This document shows positions 34,025 through 40,741 of a stretch of DNA of 64,000 nucleotides, in pieces. The stretch's first letter is position 1, and the number at the start of each line of letters is the position of its first letter. The position numbers and the translations under genes were made by a program. Source of the DNA: a virus; the IMG/VR virus record IMGVR_UViG_3300037119_004556, positions 1 to 64,000 of that record; one strand, given 5' to 3'. The notes beneath the pieces were generated by a model. It made no database searches. It saw only the letters and a program-made list of their open reading frames with translations, and was not told where the DNA came from.

Positions 34025-34657
34025 ATGCTCACCTTGAAGCTGTCCCACATCGACTGGCGAGGCGCCCCCTACCGGTGGACGTACGAGTTGAACGGCGTGG
34101 CGGTCCGAGCGCACGGCGCCGAATCGGTCGGTGTCAGCGGTCCCGCCTACTTCATGTTGGAGACCCAAGAGGACGTCGAGACGCGCACCGGTCTCATCTT
34201 CGAGGGCAACAAGCTGTTCGAGGACGCTGGCACGCCGGGCGCCAGCGTCTACATGAAGCTCCCGTTCCGCGACTCGACCGAGTACGCGATCTGGAAGCTG
34301 AACGAGATCGACGGCAAGCTGCACCCTGACTTCCAGATCGACCGGATCACGTTCCAGAGCGAGCCGTCCGACACGATCGAGGCGTGGATCGGTGGCGTGC
34401 GCCAGGTCACCGCGCTCGGCGAGGTGATGCCCGGCAAGGGCATCCGTGACGTTCTCAGCGGCGCCGACCCGCGGTTCGCTCATCTGGTCGGCCCCGGTGG
34501 CGGCATGGAGATCCACACGTGGACGGGCGCCGGGAAGAACACGATCCGCAAGGTGATCGGTGTCAACCTCGACAACGGCGAGTACCGCTGGATGCTCGTG
34601 GAGAAGGCGTGGCTGCTCGGCTCGAACGGTGACACGATCCAGAAGATCTGCCCCTGA
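34025..34657 (+). CDS. Hypothetical protein, paralogue of 34723 gene (210 aa)
   Basis: ATG at 34025 follows CGGAGAACGATC. Beta-rich protein (MLTLKLSHIDWRGAPYRWTY) whose C-terminus EKAWLLGSNGDTIQKI matches the end of the next gene (SHAWLLGPNGDTIERV). Both have the same structured leader, so they are probably duplicated, co-regulated genes. Function unknown. Confidence 0.7.
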   Translation: MLTLKLSHIDWRGAPYRWTYELNGVAVRAHGAESVGVSGPAYFMLETQEDVETRTGLIFEGNKLFEDAGTPGASVYMKLPFRDSTEYAIWKLNEIDGKLHPDFQIDRITFQSEPSDTIEAWIGGVRQVTALGEVMPGKGIRDVLSGADPRFAHLVGPGGGMEIHTWTGAGKNTIRKVIGVNLDNGEYRWMLVEKAWLLGSNGDTIQKICP

Positions 34658-34662
34658 GTTTG

Positions 34663-34715
34663 CTACCTTCGTGATGTCGCCCGCAGCGGTGCGGGACCAC
34701 GACATCGGAAGGTAG
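34663..34715 (+). ncRNA. Structured 5' leader, copy 2
   Basis: CTACCTTC/GAAGGTAG, GATGTCG/CGACATC and CCCGC/GCGGG stems around the same AGCGGT loop. The 3' strand GAAGGTAG covers the ribosome-binding region of the 34723 gene, so folding could block translation. Confidence 0.75.
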
Positions 34716-34722
34716 GTAGGAC

Positions 34723-35097
34723 ATGTACACGTTGAAGATCTATTGGACGCGCTACGAGACGGTCGATGGGATCGGCGGAGTCGCCGACGAGACCACCTTG
34801 TTCATCCCGGCCAGCGAGGTCCGAGTCCACGGCCACATCGACGCCGGAACCCGCGAGCAGAAGATGAAGGCGTGGGACGAAGGCGAAGCCGGGTACTTCA
34901 ACTACCTGAGCGTCGTCGGCGTGGAGACCACGACCAAGGTTGACGATCACGGTGGTGAGGTCACGAGCCGTGTCGAGAACGAGGACGGCGGACGTCTGAT
35001 TCACGTCATCCGGCTCGACGGCAAGCAGGAGTGGTATCTCGCCTCCCACGCCTGGCTGCTCGGCCCGAACGGGGACACGATCGAGCGTGTCTCCTGA
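34723..35097 (+). CDS. Hypothetical protein, paralogue of 34025 gene (124 aa)
   Basis: MYTLKIYWTRYETVDGIGGV start, beta-rich, ending in the shared WLLGPNGDTI motif. Ribosome-binding site AGGTAGGTAGG lies at the edge of the leader hairpin. Its end overlaps the next gene. Function unknown. Confidence 0.7.
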   Translation: MYTLKIYWTRYETVDGIGGVADETTLFIPASEVRVHGHIDAGTREQKMKAWDEGEAGYFNYLSVVGVETTTKVDDHGGEVTSRVENEDGGRLIHVIRLDGKQEWYLASHAWLLGPNGDTIERVS

Positions 35098-35314
35098 CGT
35101 CAAGTGCCCGACGACCGGGAAGATCTGCTACTCCAAAGCCGATGCCACCCGGGCAGCTTCGGCTGCTCGCGGGCGGACGCTCGGTGAGCGGATCACGAGG
35201 TACCACTGCGACGACTGGCGCGCCCATCCATCCGGCGCCGGGCACTATCACATCGGGCACAAGCCTCGGGTCAACACGCGGCGGCGGCGCCGGTACAAGG
35301 TCGGGCCGTTGTGA
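35087..35314 (+). CDS. Small zinc-finger-like protein (75 aa)
   Basis: GTG start within the end of the previous gene. Cys/His pattern KCPTTGKICYSKADA ... YHCDDWRAHP ... HYHIGH, followed by an Arg-rich tail, is of a type common in phages and resembles small DNA- or RNA-binding zinc proteins. Confidence 0.65.
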   Translation: MSPDVKCPTTGKICYSKADATRAASAARGRTLGERITRYHCDDWRAHPSGAGHYHIGHKPRVNTRRRRRYKVGPL

Positions 35315-35320
35315 CGCGGT

Positions 35321-35393
35321 GAGGGTGACAGGAATCGAACCTGCAACTCTCCGGGTAAAGGCCGGTGGCTCTGCCTAGTTGAGCTACACCCCC
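35321..35393 (-). tRNA. tRNA-Lys (TTT)
   Basis: Acceptor GGGGGTG/CACCCTC, anticodon loop CCTTTAC (C at position 33 is C-T as read 32-33, normal T33). Confidence 0.9.
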
Positions 35394-35473
35394 GCGGTGA
35401 ACGAATGACCGCGGAAGTGTTTGCTCAGATATGACCGATGGCAACCCACGACCGTGAGTGTAGCGTTTCGATC

Positions 35474-35662
35474 ATGCTCACACCGGCTCATCTCGTCAGC
35501 GGCACGACGCATCTCCGCGCGATCTTCGACGGCCCGAAGTTCAAGGTCGGCGACCAGGTGACGTTGCGCGATGACGAGCCGGACCGGCGCTGGGATGTGA
35601 TCGAGGTGCAGCCGATCCACTCAGGTTGCTTCTACAAGCGGGGTTGGAACAACAACATCTGA
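35474..35662 (+). CDS. Small hypothetical protein (62 aa)
   Basis: MLTPAHLVSGTTHLRAIFDG then KFKVGDQVTLRDDEPDRRWD, an SH3-like small beta barrel pattern. TAGCGT lies seven bases before the ATG, suggesting another leaderless start. Its 3' end overlaps the opposing gene by 42 bases. Confidence 0.5.
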   Translation: MLTPAHLVSGTTHLRAIFDGPKFKVGDQVTLRDDEPDRRWDVIEVQPIHSGCFYKRGWNNNI

Positions 35663-35791
35663 CGGGCGGTTCGGGCACGTCTGTTCGCGATGGTCCTCCC
35701 AGCCGCAGAAGCGGCAGCCGGGGTAGTGCCACGTTGACCAGTCGATCCAGTCGTCCTCGGGTTCCTCGTCGTCGCGGTAGTGCCGCTTCAC
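35621..35791 (-). CDS. Acidic CxxC protein (56 aa)
   Basis: GTG at 35791 overlaps the upstream stop (GTGA). Asp/Glu/Trp-rich start (VKRHYRDDEEPEDDWIDW) followed by CRFCG and a further Cys, a possible zinc knuckle. Function unknown. Confidence 0.6.
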   Translation of the reverse strand: MKRHYRDDEEPEDDWIDWSTWHYPGCRFCGWEDHREQTCPNRPSDVVVPTPLVEAT

Positions 35792-36042
35792 TCGGCGAGG
35801 AGATCCGCCTCGGTCGCCCGCTCGATCGTGATCGCAACGTCAGCGCCGAGGTTCTCCTCGAACCAGGCCGTGGCTGCCGGGTTCGTGGTCGACATCGTGA
35901 ACTCGCCGGTCGGCGTCCACTCCGACCATTTCTTGTACGGTCCCTTCGCTGTCGCGGTCAGCTTGATCTTGCCGCCCTTGCGGCCCTCGGACAGGGGGAC
36001 CTTGGTCACCTCGGCGACGTAGAACACGCACTTCACTCCCAT
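35788..36042 (-). CDS. Hypothetical phage protein (84 aa)
   Basis: MGVKCVFYVAEVTKVPLSEG, then KKWSEWTPTGEFTMSTTNPA and a short C-terminal beta unit. I recall this KWSEWTPTG-type pattern in other phage small proteins of unknown role. Preceded by a structured leader. Confidence 0.65.
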   Translation of the reverse strand: MGVKCVFYVAEVTKVPLSEGRKGGKIKLTATAKGPYKKWSEWTPTGEFTMSTTNPAATAWFEENLGADVAITIERATEADLLAE

Positions 36043-36070
36043 GATCGCTCCATTCGGTTGATTGGCTTCA

Positions 36071-36206
36071 CGAATGGCTGCGACCCTCCACGGGAGCGGC
36101 CGACCGTGGCAGAGTGTAGCGTCCCGGCCTCACGGCAGCCGGGACGGTGGGAACCTCAGAGGCCGTACGTCCTCCCGTGACCCGGGCCGTCGCCCGGCGG
36201 GTCCAT
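36071..36206 (-). promoter_or_regulatory. Leader region with hairpins and a 16-codon ORF
   Basis: Between a class II promoter and the 36042 start lie a 16-codon ORF (MDPPGDGPGHGRTYGL, 36156-36206) and two hairpins: CGTCCCGGC/GCCGGGACG and CCACGG/CCGTGG. Layout resembles an attenuator-type leader, though nothing shows what it would sense. Confidence 0.4.
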
Positions 36207-36214
36207 CCGCTCGT

Positions 36215-36236
36215 ATCTTACGCGAGGGGTGCGACA
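36215..36236 (-). promoter_or_regulatory. Class II promoter (TGTCGC-N10-TAAGAT)
   Basis: TGTCGC (36231-36236), ten bases ending CTCGCG, TAAGAT (36215-36220), just after the stop of 36240-36434. Confidence 0.6.
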
Positions 36237-36239
36237 TTC

Positions 36240-36434
36240 TCAGGAGGGCCACGGCTGGTCGGGGTCGTATCCGGCGTGGATCTTCAACAGGCGGGTGCGT
36301 TCCTCGCCCTCGACCCGTTCGATCCGCACGGCGTCGGGGCATTCCTTGGCGAACTTGGCGAGCGTCGGGTAGAACTGGCAGCCGCCGAACGAGTACGGGA
36401 ACCCGTCAGAGTTGAACGCCACCCAGTCGCTCAT
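36240..36434 (-). CDS. Hypothetical protein (64 aa)
   Basis: MSDWVAFNSDGFPYSFGGCQ followed by YPTLAKFAKECPDAVRI. Last gene of a three-gene overlapping operon (ATGA overlaps). Function unknown. Confidence 0.6.
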   Translation of the reverse strand: MSDWVAFNSDGFPYSFGGCQFYPTLAKFAKECPDAVRIERVEGEERTRLLKIHAGYDPDQPWPS

Positions 36435-36640
36435 GGCACGATCCTCTCGACGTTCACGATCTTCCCGTAGCCCTGCTGCTCGATCGCGAAACGCAGGAAC
36501 CCGGCGTTCGTCGTCGCCACGAGGTAGCGGCCGTTGCCTTCGTCCTGCGGGTCGTGTTCGCCGCCGGGTAGCGATCGGATCAGAGTCATGGCTGCCTCGG
36601 GGGGACCGCCGATCTCGACAAGAACGTAGTGGAGGCTCAT
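36431..36640 (-). CDS. Hypothetical protein (69 aa)
   Basis: MSLHYVLVEIGGPPEAAMTL with a small alpha/beta pattern ending FAIEQQGYGKIVNVERIVP. Overlaps both neighbours. Function unknown. Confidence 0.6.
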   Translation of the reverse strand: MSLHYVLVEIGGPPEAAMTLIRSLPGGEHDPQDEGNGRYLVATTNAGFLRFAIEQQGYGKIVNVERIVP

Positions 36641-36984
36641 CGCCAGTCGATCCCTTCCTGGTCGAGCAGATCTTTGGCGATCTGGTGTGGGCATTTCTCG
36701 GGTGGTTCGAGCGAGAGGAAGCCGTGGGCTTGGCACCCGCCGTGATGGTCGTAGTTGCAGTCGTCGGGGTCGACCATGTCGGCGAGCAACCCGAGCGCGA
36801 GTTGCAGTAGGTCGGCGTCGCTGCCCGGCCGGGTCGGCGGTGTGTTGTGGGTCACCTCGTGGAGCGAGAACATCGTGGTCGGCACGAGCACCCAACATTC
36901 GGGGCAGACGTCGAACGAAGCGGCGACTGAGAGGCCGGGCGCGCTCGGCGCTGAGAGGGCGACGCTGAACTGTTCTCGTGGCAT
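36637..36984 (-). CDS. Putative metal-binding protein (115 aa), leaderless start
   Basis: MPREQFSVALSAPSAPGLSV; Cys/His positions CPEC, CNYDHHGGCQAH and CPHQ suggest one or two zinc sites. ATG is six bases after a class II -10. First gene of the operon. Confidence 0.6.
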   Translation of the reverse strand: MPREQFSVALSAPSAPGLSVAASFDVCPECWVLVPTTMFSLHEVTHNTPPTRPGSDADLLQLALGLLADMVDPDDCNYDHHGGCQAHGFLSLEPPEKCPHQIAKDLLDQEGIDWR

Positions 36985-36990
36985 CGTTCG

Positions 36991-37012
36991 ATGGTACGCG
37001 AGCGCGGCGACA
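36991..37012 (-). promoter_or_regulatory. Class II promoter (TGTCGC-N10-TACCAT)
   Basis: TGTCGC (37007-37012), ten bases ending CTCGCG, TACCAT (36991-36996), six bases, ATG. Confidence 0.65.
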
Positions 37013-37015
37013 GTT

Positions 37016-37243
37016 TCAGCCGACGCGCTTGAACGAGTCGACGGTCTCTCGGAAGATCTGTTCGTGGTGGACCCAGTTGCCGTGGCGGGTGCCCCAGCCG
37101 CCACGCATCCGGAGCGTGGAGTTCCATGCCCGGTTCATCGACTGGATGGTCATCGGGTGTCGGATGAGTTCCCACGCTTCGATCGAGAACGGGGTGAGAT
37201 CTTCGGTGTGGCAGCGAGCGACGTAGATCTCGTACGTCTGCAT
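37016..37243 (-). CDS. Hypothetical protein (75 aa)
   Basis: MQTYEIYVARCHTEDLTPFS, helical, with a basic segment RMRGGWGTRHGNW. No known family. Confidence 0.55.
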   Translation of the reverse strand: MQTYEIYVARCHTEDLTPFSIEAWELIRHPMTIQSMNRAWNSTLRMRGGWGTRHGNWVHHEQIFRETVDSFKRVG

Positions 37244-37306
37244 TCGATCAACTCTGATCGGCGCGTCGGCGGCGAGGCGCGGATGGTGGATGAGTCTTGA
37301 CGCGGT

Positions 37307-37378
37307 GGGGGCACGAGGAGTTGAACCTCGGACCCGGGCATTATGAGTGCCACGCTCTAACCGTTGAGCTATACCCCC
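37307..37378 (-). tRNA. tRNA-Met or tRNA-Ile2 (CAT)
   Basis: Acceptor GGGGGTA/TGCCCCC with paired 1-72, anticodon loop CTCATAA. Paired acceptor rules out an initiator; elongator Met and lysidine-modified Ile cannot be told apart here. Confidence 0.85.
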
Positions 37379-37581
37379 GTGTCTGGTTGGCGAGCGCGAG
37401 CGCGGGCCTGACCGCCGCTCGACTTGGCGAGCGCCTGTATCTCGGGCAGTGACGCCGGGTCGGAGAACGTGCCGTCCTTGAACAGGACGACGAACTCGAT
37501 GTTCCGGGGCGAAGGCGCGGGGAACATCCTCGGTGGGTGATTCCCACACTTGCCGTTGGCGCAGCGTCGTGGTTCGTTCAT
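37369..37581 (-). CDS. Hypothetical protein between tRNA genes (70 aa)
   Basis: MNEPRRCANGKCGNHPPRMF then IEFVVLFKDGTFSDPASLPE. The Cys-rich N-terminus may bind metal. Its stop lies inside the 5' end of the following tRNA, so RNA processing would cut the mRNA end. Confidence 0.5.
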   Translation of the reverse strand: MNEPRRCANGKCGNHPPRMFPAPSPRNIEFVVLFKDGTFSDPASLPEIQALAKSSGGQARARARQPDTGV

Positions 37582-37584
37582 GGT

Positions 37585-37656
37585 GCGGTCGGAGGGACTC
37601 GAACCCCCAGCACGAAGATTAGAACGCTCCTGCTCTATCCATTGAGCTACGACCGC
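37585..37656 (-). tRNA. tRNA-Arg (TCT)
   Basis: Acceptor GCGGTCG/CGACCGC, anticodon loop GTTCTAA. Confidence 0.9.
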
Positions 37657-37661
37657 ATGGT

Positions 37662-37734
37662 GGGGGCGGAGGGACTCGAACCCCCGACCGGCTGGGTGTA
37701 AACCAGAAGCTCTGCCGCTGAGACATACGCCCCC
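37662..37734 (-). tRNA. tRNA-Val (TAC)
   Basis: Acceptor GGGGGCG/CGCCCCC, anticodon loop TTTACAC. Confidence 0.9.
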
Positions 37735-37740
37735 TTGTGT

Positions 37741-37813
37741 GGTCCCGGCAGGAGTTGAACCTGCGGCCTTCGGTGTTTCAAGCCGACGCTCTCGCCGTCT
37801 GAGCTACAGAACC
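37741..37813 (-). tRNA. tRNA-Phe (GAA)
   Basis: Acceptor GGTTCTG/CGGGACC, anticodon loop TTGAAAC; short variable loop excludes Ser. Confidence 0.85.
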
Positions 37814-37818
37814 TTGGT

Positions 37819-37890
37819 GCGGGTGGAGGGCATCGAACCCCCGACTGTTCGCTTAAGAGGCGACTACTCTGCCGTCTGAGTTACACCCGC
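37819..37890 (-). tRNA. tRNA-Lys (CTT)
   Basis: Acceptor GCGGGTG/CACCCGC, anticodon loop CTCTTAA. Confidence 0.9.
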
Positions 37891-37900
37891 AGGGTGTTGT

Positions 37901-37970
37901 AGGCGTGGCAGGTGTCGAACCTGCGCCCCCGGTTCCAGAGACCAGTGCTCTCCCGTTGAGCTACACGCCA
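37901..37970 (-). tRNA. tRNA-Gln (CTG)
   Basis: Acceptor TGGCGTG/CACGCCT with unpaired first position, as in the other Gln gene here; anticodon loop CTCTGGA. Confidence 0.85.
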
Positions 37971-37984
37971 TCGTTGTGATGAGA

Positions 37985-38055
37985 GCCGACGCCAGGAGTC
38001 GAACCCGGGATGCGTCCTTACGAAAGGCGAGTGTTACCACTGACACCACGTCGGC
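37985..38055 (-). tRNA. tRNA-Thr (CGT)
   Basis: Acceptor GCCGACG/CGTCGGC, anticodon loop TTCGTAA; one anticodon-stem mismatch. Confidence 0.85.
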
Positions 38056-38070
38056 GTTGTTGTATTGCGC

Positions 38071-38143
38071 TCCGAGGGCAGGGATCGAACCTGCGCGGAA
38101 CCCGCTTAACAGGCGGGCGCTCTGCCAACTGAGCTACCTCGGA
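38071..38143 (-). tRNA. tRNA-Asn (GTT)
   Basis: Acceptor TCCGAGG/CCTCGGA, anticodon loop CTGTTAA. Confidence 0.9.
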
Positions 38144-38158
38144 AAGGCTTGCATCTCA

Positions 38159-38188
38159 ACTCTACCCGGTCTGTCCCGGGTCTGTCAA
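38159..38188 (-). promoter_or_regulatory. Class I promoter for tRNA array
   Basis: TTGACA (38183-38188), 18-base spacer, TAGAGT (38159-38164), 15 bases upstream of tRNA-Asn; probably drives the eight tRNAs down to 37307. Confidence 0.8.
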
Positions 38189-38196
38189 GACAGTTG

Positions 38197-38286
38197 TCAG
38201 GGCTGGGGATTGACTCGTGTGCTCACGAATCGCGTCACCACAGCGCCGGTGCGCTTGGTTCGCTGGGTCGTGAATCGCCTCGTCAT
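38197..38286 (-). CDS. Basic microprotein (29 aa)
   Basis: MTRRFTTQRTKRTGAVVTRF and short tail; strongly basic, coupled to the nuclease gene by ATGA. Could be a nucleic-acid-binding peptide; coding status moderately uncertain. Confidence 0.4.
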   Translation of the reverse strand: MTRRFTTQRTKRTGAVVTRFVSTRVNPQP

Positions 38287-38726
38287 GCCAGTGACAGTAC
38301 CGGCCCAGGTGGCGTCGGCGCAACAAGGTATTGAGCGGCGTATCTGACGCCCGTCACCTGACCGTTCCTCGCCGGGTCCAGGCGGAGCACGCCATCGCTC
38401 GCCGCGAGATCTGAGCGCGGCACCAAGTACACCGCTTCCAACGCCGGACAGTAGACACCGAACAGGTCGACCTCGGCCTCGGTGTAGTAGCGCGTCGCCT
38501 GCGGCGCAGCCCGTGTGGCGGGCTTCACGGAGTACATCTTGAAGCGGACGGCACCTCGAACGATCCGGCCGGTCTTGACCTGCACGCGCTCGAACGAACC
38601 GGCGCGCTCGATGACCATGTCGTAGCGTTCGTTGTCGCCCCACGGCAACAGCACGGCGTATCCGGCCCCGAGCAGGGCGGCGAGCACCTTCGCCTCGCTC
38701 AGGTTCCCGGTGGTCTTGGTGTTCAT
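38283..38726 (-). CDS. PD-(D/E)XK endonuclease (147 aa)
   Basis: Reads TGNLSEAKVLAALLGAGYAV, then PWGDNERYDMVIERAG and VQVKTGRIVRG, the E...D...QxK catalytic order of the PD-(D/E)XK family of stand-alone and intron-associated nucleases. VDLFGVYCP and VYLVP are also family-typical. Could be a homing nuclease or act on host or competing phage DNA. Lies between tRNA genes and starts just inside the tRNA-Asp 3' flank. Confidence 0.8.
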   Translation of the reverse strand: MNTKTTGNLSEAKVLAALLGAGYAVLLPWGDNERYDMVIERAGSFERVQVKTGRIVRGAVRFKMYSVKPATRAAPQATRYYTEAEVDLFGVYCPALEAVYLVPRSDLAASDGVLRLDPARNGQVTGVRYAAQYLVAPTPPGPVLSLA

Positions 38727-38730
38727 TGGC

Positions 38731-38804
38731 GCCGACAAAGGGACTTGAACCCTCGACCTCCGCCGTGACAGGGCGGCGCTCTAACCTGACTGAGCTATGC
38801 CGAC
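38731..38804 (-). tRNA. tRNA-Asp (GTC)
   Basis: Acceptor GTCGGCA/TGTCGGC, anticodon loop CTGTCAC, G73 discriminator. Confidence 0.9.
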
Positions 38805-38813
38805 ACGGCCAAT

Positions 38814-39347
38814 CTAGCCGCTCGACAGGAAGTCGGCCGACGAGGATTCGACCTCGAAGTCGCCCGAGGTGAGATCGGTCGACGTGTCCTCGATCGGCGC
38901 CTCGACACAGAACTCGGGGGCGGTGTCGGCCTCGAAGATCAGACCGCACGTGCCGCCAAAGAACTCGTACTCGGAATCGACCGGCGACTGCTGGTACAGA
39001 TCGTCGCAAGCTTGCATCTGCCCGGCCTCGCAGCCGAGCCACAGTTGATCGAGGTCGCCGTCGTCGCCGAACGTGTACGGCTCATCCGGCGCGGACTCAT
39101 CGAACACGGCCTCCTCGACAACCGAGAGCGGCACTTCCGATGGTGGGTCCTTCTGGTTGACGTGCTCGGTGTCGAACCACCAGTGCCCGAAGATCGCGGC
39201 GAGGCCCATCGCCACGATGATCAACCACGAGGCGCCCGAGATGTTGATCTTGAAGAACTGGACGCCTGCTGCCTCGTCGCCGCGGTGGTAGATCCCGAGC
39301 GCGACGCCGACTGCGATCAACGCGATGCCGACGATCACCAGGAGCAT
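38814..39347 (-). CDS. Membrane protein with actinobacterial ACDDLY...TCG motif (177 aa)
   Basis: Two membrane helices (MLLVIVGIALIAVGVALGIY at residues 1-20; SWLIIVAMGLAAIFGHWW at ~40-57) precede an acidic outside region. Region GCEAGQMQACDDLY ... SEYEFFGGTCG matches a cysteine-containing motif I associate with many actinobacterial secreted or membrane proteins of unknown function, which supports an actinobacterial origin. May alter the host envelope. Confidence 0.7.
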   Translation of the reverse strand: MLLVIVGIALIAVGVALGIYHRGDEAAGVQFFKINISGASWLIIVAMGLAAIFGHWWFDTEHVNQKDPPSEVPLSVVEEAVFDESAPDEPYTFGDDGDLDQLWLGCEAGQMQACDDLYQQSPVDSEYEFFGGTCGLIFEADTAPEFCVEAPIEDTSTDLTSGDFEVESSSADFLSSG

Positions 39348-39372
39348 GGGCGAACGGTACTGGGCGGTGAGA

Positions 39373-39442
39373 GCGTCGACGGGGACTCGAACCCCGATCG
39401 GTTGACTGGCAGTCAACGGTCCTGCCGTTGAACGATCGACGC
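39373..39442 (-). tRNA. tRNA-Gly (GCC)
   Basis: Acceptor GCGTCGA/TCGACGC, anticodon loop CTGCCAG. Confidence 0.9.
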
Positions 39443-39488
39443 GGGCTGCGGCCGATGGTGGTGATCAAACCATCATCGACCGCCTCGT

Positions 39489-39562
39489 TGGGGAGCCAGG
39501 ACTTGAACCTGGGACACGTTGCGTATCAGACAACTGCTCTAACCGGACTGAGCTACACCCCA
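39489..39562 (-). tRNA. tRNA-Ile (GAT)
   Basis: Acceptor TGGGGTG/CTCCCCA (one mismatch), anticodon loop CTGATAC. Confidence 0.88.
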
Positions 39563-39567
39563 ATGGA

Positions 39568-39639
39568 GATCCGGGCGGGAATCGAACTCGCATGTCCCGC
39601 TTTGCAGGCGGGCGCCTTCACCACGTTGGCTACCGGATC
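39568..39639 (-). tRNA. tRNA-Cys (GCA)
   Basis: Acceptor GATCCGG/CCGGATC, anticodon loop CTGCAAA. Confidence 0.9.
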
Positions 39640-39693
39640 GCGCTAGGCGATTCGACAACCTCGACATCGGGCGATGGTCTGCGTGTTCATCGT

Positions 39694-39767
39694 GGCGCGA
39701 GGGGGATTTGAACCCACCGACTTTCAGCTTATGAGGCTGATGAGCTACCGGACTGCTCTACCGCGCT
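39694..39767 (-). tRNA. tRNA-Met (CAT), initiator-like
   Basis: D-arm GAGC/GCTC and unpaired A1-C72 recall initiator tRNA, but the anticodon stem CAGC/GCTG lacks the three G-C pairs typical of initiators. Its 5' end is where transcription from the promoter at 39774 should begin. Confidence 0.8.
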
Positions 39768-39773
39768 GACATG

Positions 39774-39802
39774 ATCGTACCACACGTCAACTCAGTTGAC
39801 AA
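39774..39802 (-). promoter_or_regulatory. Promoter TTGTCA-N17-TACGAT
   Basis: -35 TTGTCA (39797-39802), 17-base spacer, -10 TACGAT (39774-39779), six bases to the tRNA-Met 5' end. Confidence 0.7.
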
Positions 39803-39810
39803 GGTGGGTT

Positions 39811-40080
39811 TCAGTGATTCCGGAGCAGGTCCCAGTATTTCGGGATCTCCTCGTGCTCGGCGTGTTCGAGCGTGATCCGGATCTGGCTTCCCAGGCGGAA
39901 CTCGCCGTGCTCGCGATGGTCCCAGCGCGGGATCCACAGGAACCCACCGCCCTCTTTGTGCGAGGTCGACTGCAACATGTGTTGCTCGCTCTTGTCCCAG
40001 GCGAGCGGCGCCAACTTCAACATCGGTCCGAGTTCGTACTCCTCGGTCACTGCGGTCACGTGGGTCAACCATGTCGTCAT
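39811..40080 (-). CDS. Hypothetical protein (89 aa), leaderless start
   Basis: MTTWLTHVTAVTEEYELGPM; His/Trp-rich body (FLWIPRWDHREHGEFRLGSQ). ATG is seven bases from a class II -10. Function unknown. Confidence 0.55.
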   Translation of the reverse strand: MTTWLTHVTAVTEEYELGPMLKLAPLAWDKSEQHMLQSTSHKEGGGFLWIPRWDHREHGEFRLGSQIRITLEHAEHEEIPKYWDLLRNH

Positions 40081-40087
40081 GGCGCGC

Positions 40088-40109
40088 ACCATAGTCATCC
40101 GCGACGACA
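40088..40109 (-). promoter_or_regulatory. Class II promoter (TGTCGT-N10-TATGGT)
   Basis: TGTCGT (40104-40109), ten bases, TATGGT (40088-40093), seven bases to ATG. Confidence 0.55.
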
Positions 40110-40136
40110 TCCTCGATGGTGGTCATACTGGTGGCC

Positions 40137-40739
40137 ATGCCGAACCCGTGGCACGACGAGATCGGGCGTTTCGCGCCGAAGGGGACCGGCACGAAGTCGG
40201 GCGGCGACATCGTGGCCAAGAGCGAATCGCAGCCCGGGTCGTTGCGCCGCAAGATCGAGGACGAGATCGACATCTTCCTGCGCGGACGCCCACGGCTGCG
40301 CGACTCGGACATCGAGCTACTCAAGGACTCGATCGGCGCCCTCATGCCGCCAGGCGAAGACGATCCACCCTGGTCCGACGTCCGCCGCCGCGAGGGCGGC
40401 GACATCGTGGCGAAGAACACGAGCGTCGCCCCCGATGGTGGCGGTCCGAGTCCTCTGCCGTGGCTGAACCCGTTGCCGAAGGGCGGGGCGGCCTCGCGGC
40501 CGTTGGTCAAGAGCAGCCAGGTCGATGACTTCTACGGCGAGGTGAACCGGGTGTTGAAGGAATCACTGGACGGCGTCCATGACATCAAGCCGCCGCTCAG
40601 GGACCGGGTGAAGCGCAAGCTTCACGAGTTGGTCGACAAGTTCATGGAAGGTCTGGACGAGGACCTCGGCGACAAGAACTGGGATCCGATCGGCCTCGTT
40701 CCGTACACCGAGCGTCGCCGCTGGGATGAGTGGCAGTAG
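40137..40739 (+). CDS. Stand-alone tagged protein NPWHDEIGRFAPKGTG (200 aa)
   Basis: Begins MPNPWHDEIGRFAPKGTG, placing the tag of the 54-64 kb polyproteins at its very N-terminus. The rest is helical and charged, with two GGDIVAK segments about 65 residues apart and a C-terminal helical bundle (KRKLHELVDKFMEGLDEDLG). No enzyme motif. It is one of few plus-strand genes among minus-strand tRNAs. Likely a co-packaged protein or a regulator of the same system; this is inference from the tag. Confidence 0.7.
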   Translation: MPNPWHDEIGRFAPKGTGTKSGGDIVAKSESQPGSLRRKIEDEIDIFLRGRPRLRDSDIELLKDSIGALMPPGEDDPPWSDVRRREGGDIVAKNTSVAPDGGGPSPLPWLNPLPKGGAASRPLVKSSQVDDFYGEVNRVLKESLDGVHDIKPPLRDRVKRKLHELVDKFMEGLDEDLGDKNWDPIGLVPYTERRRWDEWQ

Positions 40740-40741
40740 GT

